A stretch of DNA of 64,000 nucleotides. Source: Deltaproteobacteria bacterium (GTDB lineage: Bacteria; Myxococcota; Kuafuiibacteriia; Kuafuiibacteriales; Kuafuiibacteriaceae). Both the position numbers and the translations under genes were made by a program. The notes below the pieces were generated by a model. It ran no database searches and had not been told where the DNA came from. It saw only the letters and a program-made list of their open reading frames with translations. The DNA lies in the NCBI GenBank assembly GCA_016713425.1, contig JADJPE010000005.1:4500501-4564500 (forward strand), in the 5' to 3' direction. Shown piece by piece: positions 36,194 to 43,223 of this stretch; the stretch's first letter is position 1, and each line of letters starts with the position of its first letter.

Positions 36194-36287
36194 GCGTCGC
36201 GAACTCCCGGGCCGCCAGGCTCAGGGGATGAATCTTGTCCCGCCTCGAGGAAGAATCCGGCGGTCGCCCGGACACTCACATGTGTAG

Positions 36288-36498
36288 TTTGGGTTAGACG
36301 GGTCAGCTCCGCTTCGTGTCGCGGGTCTTAGGATCACCTCCCTCTCGTCAGGTCACCGGCAGGCCGTTCAACGTTGTGCTCATCGCGAGGGGCTGAGCAC
36401 GGGCGACCCTTTTGTGGGGTCGCTCTTGCGCGCTAAGCCTGAGGCGGCCCTCCCTACGCTGTGCTTATGTGGCGATCTCCGGGCCGATAGGGCAATCA
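36288..36498. other. Exon-side DNA between IS66 copy 2 and group II intron 1
   Basis: No gene is identified here. A hairpin (GCGACCC and GGGTCGC around TTTTGTG, at about 36401-36425) could act as a terminator. The 5' exon of intron 1 ends CGATAGGGCAATCA at 36498. Confidence 0.4.
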
Positions 36499-37084
36499 GT
36501 GCGCCAGGCGAAGCCTGGGAGAAGGGGATGCAGATGACAGGCTGAAACTTCTCGTCGGACCCCAGCGGGGAGGAGCCCCGCCCGGCAAGGGCTAGCCACC
36601 CACCGGAACCGAGTGTTGCGTGGCCGGAGGGCGACCTCGGCTGCGAAGCGTACACAGGGAGTGCGAAGGCTGTGTGATTGAGCCTCGAAATCTATGGGTC
36701 GCGGGAGCCGTCGGCGTTGTTTGGCACGGCGGCGACACCGGAGCGCCGTTTGGGCGAGGCGCCGAGGTCCCGCCGGGGTCTGAGAGCACGGCATACGCAT
36801 GGAAATGGGATCCCCAGGAACCTGGGAGGCCCGACCGTCTCCTGCTTCGACCCGGCTCGGACCGTCGGAACAAGGGGTCCAGGCTCGCGGGGCGCCAGTG
36901 CTCGGGCCCGCGGGAGCAAATGACGAGCACAACGCAGGTACCGCCAAGCGAAGGAAACGAAGCGCGGCGGGAGGGATGGTCGGGAGTCGGAGCGCCTCAC
37001 TGTACCGAGGAAGCCGGGGAACTCTCCCCAGGGGACCCGGCTGAGGGAAAGAGGCGCCGGGTCACGGGACCGCTCGGAGGAAAG

Positions 37085-37868
37085 ATGCCAGGAACATCGA
37101 GTCCAATCAGCGTCACAACGAAACTCGAGCGGACAGCGAAACTGGCGAGGCAAGCGCCGCAGATGGTGATGACGACGCTCGCCCACCTCATCGATGTGGA
37201 CCTCCTGCGCGAAGCGTATCGGAGGACGCGCAAGGACGGCGCGGTCGGCGTGGACGGTCAGACGGCGGCGGGATACGCGGCGAGCCTGGAGTCGAACCTC
37301 CAATCGCTGCTTGACCGCTTCAAGTCGGGGACGTACCGAGCACCTCCCGTCCGGCGCGTGTACATCCCCAAGGGCGACGGGACGAAGCTGCGCCCGATCG
37401 GCATCCCGACGTTGGAAGACAAGATCCTCCAGCGCGCGGTGGTGATGGTCTTGGAGGCCGTTTACGAGCAGGACTTTTTGGATTGCTCGTATGGTTTCCG
37501 ACCAGACCGGTCGGCGCATCAGGCGCTCGAACGACTGAGGGACGTCCTGACGAAGATGGGTGGTGGCGTAGTTATCGAGCTCGACATCAAGAGCTTCTTT
37601 GACTCGATGAGTCACGTTCATCTGCGGAGCTTTCTCGACCAGCGGGTGCGCGACGGAGTCATCCGCCGTGCGATCGACAAGTGGCTGAAAGCGGGCGTGC
37701 TCGAAGGCGGTGCGGTCATGCATCCGAACGAAGGCACGCCCCAGGGAGGGGTGATCTCACCGCTGCTCGCGAACGTGTTCCTCCACGAGGTGCTCGATCG
37801 CTGGTTCGAGTCGGAGGTGAAGCCGCGTCTGGCAGGCGAGGCCTGCCTGATCCGCTATGCCGACGACG
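37085..37868 (+). pseudogene. Group II intron 1 reverse transcriptase, N-terminal part
   Basis: The ATG at 37085 follows GGAGGA at ideal spacing; a longer open frame upstream lies in intron RNA domains and is rejected. The 261 codons read as a typical intron-encoded protein: LREAYRRTRKDGAVGVDGQT, then IPKGDGTKLRPIGIPTLEDK, DCSYGFRPDRSAHQALE, ELDIKSFFDSM, GTPQGGVISPLLANVFLHEV and RYADD (Y258-D261). Intron 2 begins one base after the YADD codons, so the catalytic motif itself is the insertion site. Read on without splicing, translation ends 14 residues later at 37912. Confidence 0.88.
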
Positions 37869-38374
37869 GTGCGCCACGAAGGCGCAGAAGGGAGGCCGTG
37901 ATGGCCGCCTAGATGCAGCTGTGCTGTGCAAGAAATGAGGGTGGGCCCCTCGGAGCCGCCGTGCAGGCGGAGGCTCCAAACAACCGCGAGCGGCGAGGGC
38001 ACAACGGCCCTGGTCGTGAGCGTCGCGGAAAAGGCGTGGCCAAGACCACGTCATGTGGGTTGCAGAGAGACGAAAGACTGAACCACCGATGAACTGTCGA
38101 AAGCGTATAGACGACGTCGAAACCGGGACGGAGTCGTTGGCCCGGGATGAGTCTGGGGGACACCTGCCTACCGACCCAGACGGCGTCCGGCATAGAGGTG
38201 GCGTGAAGCTGCAACAGGTTCTTGCACGGAACGTGGGAACCTCGCTCGTGATGCGAAGGAGAACGCCAAGTGGCAGACCCACGAGGCGCCGAGTACCAAG
38301 GCATGGGCGAGGGACGGATCGGCTCGTAGTAGCGAGGAAGGTCGGTAATGCGACCGGAGCGAAGGGGCCGAGTC

Positions 38375-39001
38375 ATGCAGCCGAGCACGCAGGTCAACCG
38401 GCAACGGGAGGAGCTTGCGGGTCAGGCAAAACCGTATCGAATTTCCAAACAGCAGGTGTATGAAGCCTACCTTCGAGTGAAGGCGAACAAAGGAGCAGCG
38501 GGCATAGATGACGAGACGTTAGAAGCGTTCGAGAGCAAGCTCAAAGACAATCTGTATCGCATCTGGAACCGGATGAGCTCGGGCAGCTACTTCCCTCCCG
38601 CGGTTAAGGCAGTCGAGATCCCCAAGGCGAATGGAAACACCCGGTTGTTGGGAATTCCCACCGTGGCGGATCGAGTCGCCCAGACCGTGGTGAAGATGCA
38701 GCTTGAGCCGGTCGTGGAACCTAAGTTCCACCCCGACTCGTATGGCTATCGACCTGGTAAATCAGCCCACCAAGCGTTGGCGACAGCGCGGCAGCGGTGC
38801 TGGAAGTATAACTGGGTCATAGACATCGACGTCCGCGCCTTCTTTGACAATCTCGACCATGAGCTGACGATGAAGGCGGTGCGGCATCACACCGACGAGA
38901 AGTGGGTTCTTCTTTACATCGAGCGGTGGCTCAAGGCTCCGCTGCAAACAGCGGATGGGCTGCAAGCGCGAGGCAAAGGAACTCCTCAAGGCGGTGTGGT
39001 C
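38375..39001 (+). pseudogene. ltrA: Group II intron 2 reverse transcriptase/maturase, N-terminal part
   Basis: The ATG at 38375 follows GAAGGGG by about nine bases. The 209 codons include the RT0-RT4 blocks: ISKQQVYEAYLRVKANKGAA, GIDDETLEAFE, AVEIPKANGNTRLLGIPTVA, DSYGYRPGKSAHQALATARQ, VIDIDVRAFFDNLDHELTM and GKGTPQGGVV. The gene is cut exactly after GGVV by the IS element that starts at 39002; the reading frame continues at 41048. Deleting the IS and one copy of its 8-bp duplication gives an uninterrupted 428-residue protein. Confidence 0.9.
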
Positions 39002-39089
39002 GTATCTGTTCAGGCCCCCTGTTTTCTCGTCGATCAAATGTCGGATCGACTCGGGGATCCCGGCGTGATCAAAGGTCGGGGTGTCCGCG

Positions 39090-40565
39090 ATGGGCAGTAC
39101 TGGTCAGATATCTGCGCTTACCGCGGAGAACTGCGCGCTGCGTGAGCATCTGGCCGCTCGTGACGCGGCGCTCGCTGCGCGCACTGCCGAGCTTGCTGAG
39201 CTCCGGGAGGCATTTGCGCTGCTGAAGGCCCAGGTCGAGGTTCTAAAGGAGCAGCTTCGGCAGAACTCAGAGAACTCGAATCGGCCCCCATCGAGCGATG
39301 GCCCGGGCGCCACGTCTCGAGGAACGCGAAACAGCGGTGGGAAGCGAAAGACGGAGCGAAAACGCGGCGGACAGAAAGGGCACCGGGGAGCACACCGCAC
39401 ACTCGTGCCACTCAACGAGGTCAACGCGTTCTTTCCTCTGTTTCCCGAAGCTTGTGAGGGCTGCGCGGGGCATCTGCCCAAGACGCCGGATCGTGCGCCG
39501 CGACGTTATCAGAGGGTCGAATTGCTTGTCGTTGGCCTTCACATCACGGAGTGGCAACGGCACGAGGTGGTGTGTGAACGATGCGGTCATCGAACTTGCG
39601 CGCCTTACGATGCCAAGGTGATCCCTTCTTCTCCATTCGGCCCACGCCTTGTCGCAGTCGTTGCAATGCTTACAGGTGTCTATCACCTCAGCCGCCGTCG
39701 GACGCAGCAGCTCTTGCGCGAACTGTTCGGCCTCACCGTGTCGCTCGGTGCCCTAAGTACGATGGAGGCTCGGGCGAGCCGTGCGTTGAAAGCAGCAACA
39801 GAAGAGGCGCAAGCTGAAGTCGAGGCGGCGGGCGTCAAGCATACCGACGGCACGACGTGGTTGTTCGCTGGTGTGACGCTGTCACTTTGGACGTTGGCGA
39901 CGGCGTCTTCGACGGTGTACCGGATTTTCGTCAACGGTCGACGCGAGACGATTCGTCCGCTCTTCGGTGGCGCGAACGGCATTCTGGTGAGTGATCGCGC
40001 TGATGTTTTCTCGTTTTGGTTGATGAAGCTTCGGCAGATATGTCACGCGCATCTCATTCGTCGATTCGTCTCGTTTTCTGAGCGCGATGGTCCATCGAAG
40101 TCGATAGGTCGCGAGCTCTTGGATCTCAGCGCGATCATTTTCGAATACTGGCACGGCTTCAAAGCGGGCAAGCTGACGCGCGCTCAGCTCGAGACGTTGA
40201 TGCATCCGGTTCAGCGGCAATTCGAAGCCGCGCTTGAACGCGGCGTTGGGGTCAACGTTGCGAGACTCTCTGGGTCGTGCGCGGATATCCTCGCTCACCG
40301 CGAGGCTCTGTGGACGTTTGTCATGAACGAAGGCGTGGAGCCCACGAACAACCATGCAGAGCTCCAGTTGAGATCGCTGGTTCTATGGAGACGGGTTAGC
40401 TTCGGTTGTCAGAGTGAGCGAGGTCTTCGGTTCGTGGAACGGATCATGACTGTGGCCCAGACGGCCCGGAAGCAGGGGAAAGAGCTTCTGGACTTCATCG
40501 TTCGCTCCGTAGCGGCGCACGCCGAAGGGACGCCAACTCCGGCGCTGCTCGATGCGGCGGCCTGA
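39090..40565 (+). CDS. IS66-type (ISBst12-like) transposase
   Basis: A transposase of about 491 residues; the ATG at 39090 is preferred to the GTG nine bases upstream. The N-terminus is a coiled coil (ALLKAQVEVLKEQLRQNSEN) followed by the hallmark NSNRPPSSDGP and a basic GGQKGHRG segment. A zinc-binding region follows (CEGC, CERCGHRTC). The DDE core has KHTDGTTWLF, SDRADVFSFWL and EPTNNHAELQLRSLVLWRR with the last Glu. Intact and presumably active; unlike classic IS66 elements this group moves without TnpA/TnpB. Two other IS66 copies of a different subgroup lie 3-10 kb upstream. Confidence 0.9.
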   Translation: MGSTGQISALTAENCALREHLAARDAALAARTAELAELREAFALLKAQVEVLKEQLRQNSENSNRPPSSDGPGATSRGTRNSGGKRKTERKRGGQKGHRGAHRTLVPLNEVNAFFPLFPEACEGCAGHLPKTPDRAPRRYQRVELLVVGLHITEWQRHEVVCERCGHRTCAPYDAKVIPSSPFGPRLVAVVAMLTGVYHLSRRRTQQLLRELFGLTVSLGALSTMEARASRALKAATEEAQAEVEAAGVKHTDGTTWLFAGVTLSLWTLATASSTVYRIFVNGRRETIRPLFGGANGILVSDRADVFSFWLMKLRQICHAHLIRRFVSFSERDGPSKSIGRELLDLSAIIFEYWHGFKAGKLTRAQLETLMHPVQRQFEAALERGVGVNVARLSGSCADILAHREALWTFVMNEGVEPTNNHAELQLRSLVLWRRVSFGCQSERGLRFVERIMTVAQTARKQGKELLDFIVRSVAAHAEGTPTPALLDAAA

Positions 40566-40982
40566 TCAAGCGCGCAGCGTGCTGTTGGCACCGCCGTCGA
40601 TCGACGGGAAATATCGCGTCCGGTTGCGCTCGCCGGCTGTTCGGATTCGGCCGGAGTTCTTCAGCGCTGTCATGGGTCCGTAGAGCTCGCGTGCTGTCTT
40701 CCCAAGTTCGGCCGAGAAGGAGACCATCAGCTCTCCGGGGCGCTCGCAGATCAGCTCATACAGACGCTCCGCCAGCATTGAGACGTCCGCCGTCGATCTG
40801 CGTCCACGGAACGAGCGCGCCTTCATCTGACGACTCGGTGTGAGCTTGATCTGGGAGTTCGGTGCTCCGAACCCGCGCATCACAGCGGCCATGACGGTGG
40901 CTTGCGTCTCCTTCAGGTGAGCCTGGACGAGATCGCTCACGAGTTTCTCGATGTGCTCACCAAGGGCTTGGTTGGTGTTCAT
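40566..40982 (-). CDS. IS passenger gene, winged-helix-like protein
   Basis: A 138-residue protein from the ATG at 40982, inside the IS element and convergent with the transposase. The C-terminal half reads like a winged helix: AERLYELICERP, then ELGKTARELYGPMTALKNSG and RTAGERNRTRYFP, the last strand being typical of the wing. The N-terminal half is a helix (LGEHIEKLVSDLVQAHLKET). It may regulate transposase expression or bind the IS ends, but this is inference; IS66-type single-ORF elements often lack any passenger. Confidence 0.65.
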   Translation of the reverse strand: MNTNQALGEHIEKLVSDLVQAHLKETQATVMAAVMRGFGAPNSQIKLTPSRQMKARSFRGRRSTADVSMLAERLYELICERPGELMVSFSAELGKTARELYGPMTALKNSGRIRTAGERNRTRYFPSIDGGANSTLRA

Positions 40983-41047
40983 GCCGCCGGAAATCACACG
41001 GCTCGCCCCACCCCATCAACGGGGCCCCTGAACGGTTGCGTGTGGTC

Positions 41048-41707
41048 AGCCCGTTGATCGCCAACATCTTCATGCATCACGCGTTCGACGATTGGATGAG
41101 ACGGCATTACGCCGACGTGCCGTTCGAAAGGTACGCCGACGATCTGCTGGCGCACTGCAGAAGTTTTGCAGAGGCCCAGCGGGTGCTGGAGTCGATACGT
41201 GAGCGGCTGCGAGCTTGCGGTCTTGAGCTGCACCCGGAGAAAACCAAAATCGTATACTGCAAGGACGAAGACCGTCGTGGCCATCACGAGCCCGAACGGT
41301 TCGACTTCCTGGGATATACGTTTCGGCCTCGTCTTTCGAAGAACCGCTGGGGCAAGACGTTTGTAAACTTCAGCCCCGCGATCAGCGATAAGGCGGCCAA
41401 GGCGATCCGTGCAGAGATACGAAGCTGGCACATCGGCAAGCGCAGCGACAAGACGTTGAACGACCTCGCGCACATGTTCAATGCAACGGTGCGGGGCTGG
41501 ATCAACTACTACGGCGCATTCTATCGCTCGATGCTGTACCCGTCGCTCCGCCAACTCGAGTACGACTTGGTGCTCTGGGCGAAGCGGAAATACAAACGAC
41601 TGCGAAGGCATCACACCAGGGCAATTCATTGGCTGGGGCAGATCGCTCGGCGAGAACCCCAGCTCTTTGAGCACTGGAAATTGGGCCTCAGGTCACCGGT
41701 TGCATGA
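41048..41707 (+). pseudogene. ltrA: Group II intron 2 reverse transcriptase/maturase, C-terminal part
   Basis: These 219 codons continue the N-terminal part in the same frame once the IS is removed: SPLIANIFMHHAFDDWMRRH, RYADDLLAHC (catalytic YADD at 41134-41145), LELHPEKTKIVYCKD and FDFLGYTFRPR. The maturase domain X follows (LARMFNATVRG-like LAHMFNATVRGWINYYGAFY). No endonuclease domain is present after domain X. The rebuilt protein of about 428 residues has the usual length for endonuclease-lacking bacterial intron proteins, so only the IS inactivates it. Confidence 0.9.
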
Positions 41708-41710
41708 TGG

Positions 41711-41783
41711 GAGCCGTATGAGTCGAGAGGCTCACGTACGGTTCTGCGAGCGCCCGCGGGTGAGACTCCCGCGGGCGACTCAC
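41711..41783 (+). ncRNA. Group II intron 2 domains V and VI
   Basis: Domain V is the 34-nt hairpin starting GAGCCGTATG and ending ACGTACGGTTC, with the catalytic AGC-type triad replaced by the AGCC seen in many bacterial introns. Domain VI is the stem GCGCCCGCGGG/CCCGCGGGCG, and the intron ends ACTCAC. The domain V sequence differs from that of intron 1, so the two introns are not copies of each other. Confidence 0.85.
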
Positions 41784-41784
41784 C

Positions 41785-42330
41785 GAGTGATCGCGCTCGA
41801 GAAGGACACGGACGCGCAGCGAGTGATGGCCGTGCTCCCGAAGCGATTCGGGAGATATGGTCTGCTGCTCCACCCGGAGAAGACGCGGATGGTGCCGTTT
41901 CGACGGCCCCGCGCGGCGATCACCGGGAGAGGGCGGGGACGTTCGACCTGCTCGGCTTCACTCATTACTGGGGGAGGTCGCGCCAAGGCTATTGGGTCGT
42001 GAAGCGCAAGACGGCTGCGAGCCGCCTTCGCCGAGCGCTGCTAGCGATCGGGCTGTGGTGCCGGAAGAACCGGCACATCCCGCTGTCGGAGCAGCAAAAG
42101 GGTCTGAATCTGAAGCTTCGGGGGCACTACGGATATTACGGGATCACCGGTAACTTCCGAGCGCTCGCGCAGCTGATCGAGGGACCCGTCGGCACTGGCA
42201 GAGATGGCTCAACCGTCGCTCGCAGCGCGCCCATATGCCTTGGGAACGTTTCCAGGAGCTCTTGAAGCGGTACCCCCTCGCCAAGCCACGTGTCGTACAC
42301 AGCGTCTATCGTCGTGCAGCGAATCCGTGA
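41785..42330 (+). pseudogene. Group II intron 1 reverse transcriptase, C-terminal part, frameshifted
   Basis: This is the continuation of the first reverse transcriptase after intron 2. VIALEKDTDAQRVMAVLPKR and YGLLLHPEKTRMVPFRRP are in one frame, TFDLLGFTHYWGRSRQGYWV and LNLKLRGHYGYYGITGNFRA in a second, and WQRWLNRRSQRAHMPWERF to VHSVYRRAANP in a third, ending at TGA 42328-42330. Two frameshifts, near 41900 and 42180, therefore exist in addition to the intron insertion. All conserved blocks are still recognisable, so decay is recent compared with the family's divergence. Confidence 0.85.
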
Positions 42331-42336
42331 GCCGAA

Positions 42337-42410
42337 GAGCCGGATGCGGGAAATCTGCACGTCCGGATCCGTGGGAGCCTCGGGAGGGAGACCTCCCGAG
42401 GCCACCCGAC
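42337..42410 (+). ncRNA. Group II intron 1 domains V and VI
   Basis: Domain V is the 34-nt hairpin GAGCCGGATGCGGGAAATCT to GTCCGGATCC (42337-42370). Domain VI is a stem of GCCTCGGGAGG with CCTCCCGAGGC around GAGA, and the intron ends CCGAC at 42410. It starts seven bases after the reverse transcriptase stop codon, the usual arrangement. Confidence 0.88.
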
Positions 42411-42595
42411 ATCGGCTTCGACCCACCATGCGTCGTCGATACCATGCCCGGAGCATTCGGAGAACCGACGCAGGTGTGCGACGCGTCGCATGTTGCGCGC
42501 AGTCCTGGCCGGTTTGGAACGGCACAAGACGTGACTGCCGTTGAGTTCCGTAGCCTGCGGGCAGCGTTCAGACGTACCTCTCCTGCTGCCGCCGC

Positions 42596-42941
42596 TCAGA
42601 AACTGATCCAGATCGCGTCCAGGTCATCGCCGCTTGGAATCGGTACCAAGTGCTGAAGGCGAATCGCCTTGCCTCTGGACTCGACCCCGCCCTTGTCGTG
42701 GCCAGTCCGTGGTCGGCAGAAGCACGGCTCGAACAGGTAGTGCGACGCGAGCGCCCGAAAGCGCGGCGAGAGATCGCGCTCGGAGCCTGCGAGGAACCGA
42801 GTCACGGCCGCCTTGAGATTGTCGTAGGCGATCCGCTGCACTTGATCCATTCCCAGCATCCTCCGGGGGGACTACCCGCCCTGTCGGTGCCAGGTGGATC
42901 CGTTTCCGAGCGGCGTTTGGATCACTTTCCGAGCGGCGCGA
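42596..42941 (-). mobile_element. IS21-family remnant (internal IstA fragment plus one end)
   Basis: The minus-strand frame 42596-42859 reads RIAYDNLKAAVTRFLAGSER, FRALASHYLFEPCFCRPRTG and HDKGGVESRGKAIRLQHLVP, which is the segment around the last catalytic Glu of IS21 IstA transposases. The N-terminal 250 or so residues and the istB gene are missing. Just outside, TGTCGGTGCCAGGTGGATCC and two GATCnnTTTCCGAGCGGCG copies (42873-42941) resemble an IS21-type end with its internal repeats. The element is an internally deleted remnant. Confidence 0.65.
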
Positions 42942-42949
42942 TCAGCGTT

Positions 42950-43025
42950 CGCAAGGGTTGCGAAGGCGAGTTTCGAGTCGAAAGAGGCGTTCGCATGGTT
43001 TGCGAAGGCGAGTCTCGAGCTGGCA
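42950..43025. repeat. Two direct repeats of about 38 bp
   Basis: GTTCGCAAGGGTTGCGAAGG and GTTCGCATGGTTTGCGAAGG head two similar units about 40 bp apart, each followed by CGAGTnTCGAG. Each unit can also form a TTCGCA/TGCGAA hairpin. They lie in the gene-free stretch between the IS21 remnant and the 43224 lipoprotein. Confidence 0.75.
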
Positions 43026-43223
43026 GGGGAGCGCCGCAGAGTCGCGAGAGGCTTTCGGGCCTCGGAGGCGGGTTCAACACGGAATGCGTACGCCCCGTCG
43101 CTAGGCCTCCACGGGTGACGCAAGACTGGCACACGGGATGCGGGGCGACGACGCCCGTTTTGCCGAGTCGAGGCCTTGTGCTCTGTCTGAGCTGTTGGCC
43201 CGTGTCTTGCTCAACGGCCAGGC

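Larger units (their letters stand above)
33684..36279 (+). mobile_element. IS66-family element, copy 2 (decaying)
   Basis: The second IS66 element is in the same orientation as copy 1 and highly similar in all three genes. The left end is GTGAGCGTCCGGTCAGGCG and the right end CGCCCGGACACTCAC. It is flanked by a perfect 8-bp target duplication, ATGTGTAG, at 33676-33683 and 36280-36287. Length is 2596 bp. Compared with copy 1 it has single-base frameshifts in tnpB and near the end of tnpC, so it is probably no longer autonomous. Confidence 0.93.
39002..41039 (+). mobile_element. Single-transposase IS66-type element (ISBst12-like) with passenger gene
   Basis: The left end GTATCTGTTCAGGCCCC and the complement of the right end, GCAACCGTTCAGGGGCCCC, form imperfect inverted repeats. 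The element is flanked by a perfect 8-bp target duplication GTGTGGTC (38994-39001 and 41040-41047), the size expected for IS66 elements. Length is 2038 bp. It carries one transposase (plus strand) and a convergent small gene (minus strand) with back-to-back stop codons at 40565/40566, and no tnpA or tnpB. It interrupts the second intron's reverse transcriptase, so it is the youngest of the three nested elements. Confidence 0.92.
37869..41783 (+). mobile_element. Group II intron 2, inserted in the RT of intron 1
   Basis: The 5' end GTGCGCC at 37869 directly follows the YADD codons of the first reverse transcriptase. The element has about 500 bases of RNA domains, a reverse transcriptase gene, a 34-nt domain V (41711-41744) and a domain VI hairpin ending ACTCAC at 41783 (AY rule). 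The span is 3915 bp, or about 1.87 kb without the IS element inside. The AY-based 3' boundary leaves the host frame off by one base; a boundary at 41784 would restore it as GGA-GTG-ATC, so the last base is uncertain. Its start resembles that of intron 1 (GTGCGCCA, GGCG, GAAGG), but the reverse transcriptases belong to different lineages. Confidence 0.85.
36499..42410 (+). mobile_element. Group II intron 1 (host of a nested intron)
   Basis: The 5' end matches the group II consensus (GTGCGCC at 36499), followed by about 580 bases of structured RNA domains and a reverse transcriptase gene. The 3' end has a 34-nt domain V (42337-42370) and a domain VI hairpin ending in CCGAC at 42410, giving the usual AY terminus. 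The total span is 5912 bp, but about 3.9 kb of that is intron 2; without it the intron is about 2.0 kb, normal for a bacterial group II intron. Its reverse transcriptase is interrupted and later frameshifted, so it is not self-mobile; RNA splicing could still work only if intron 2 is removed first. Confidence 0.85.

Noticed and set aside
28809..36279. Composite transposon formed by the two IS66 copies around 2.3 kb of passenger DNA
   Set aside because: Each copy has its own flanking duplication (ATGTGTAG for copy 2, ACGTGCGTGC for copy 1), and the outer flanks do not match, so the copies inserted independently.
36620..37084. N-terminal extension of the first intron's reverse transcriptase
   Set aside because: The extra codons are in intron RNA domains, and a strong GGAGGA site precedes the ATG at 37085, which begins the conserved protein.
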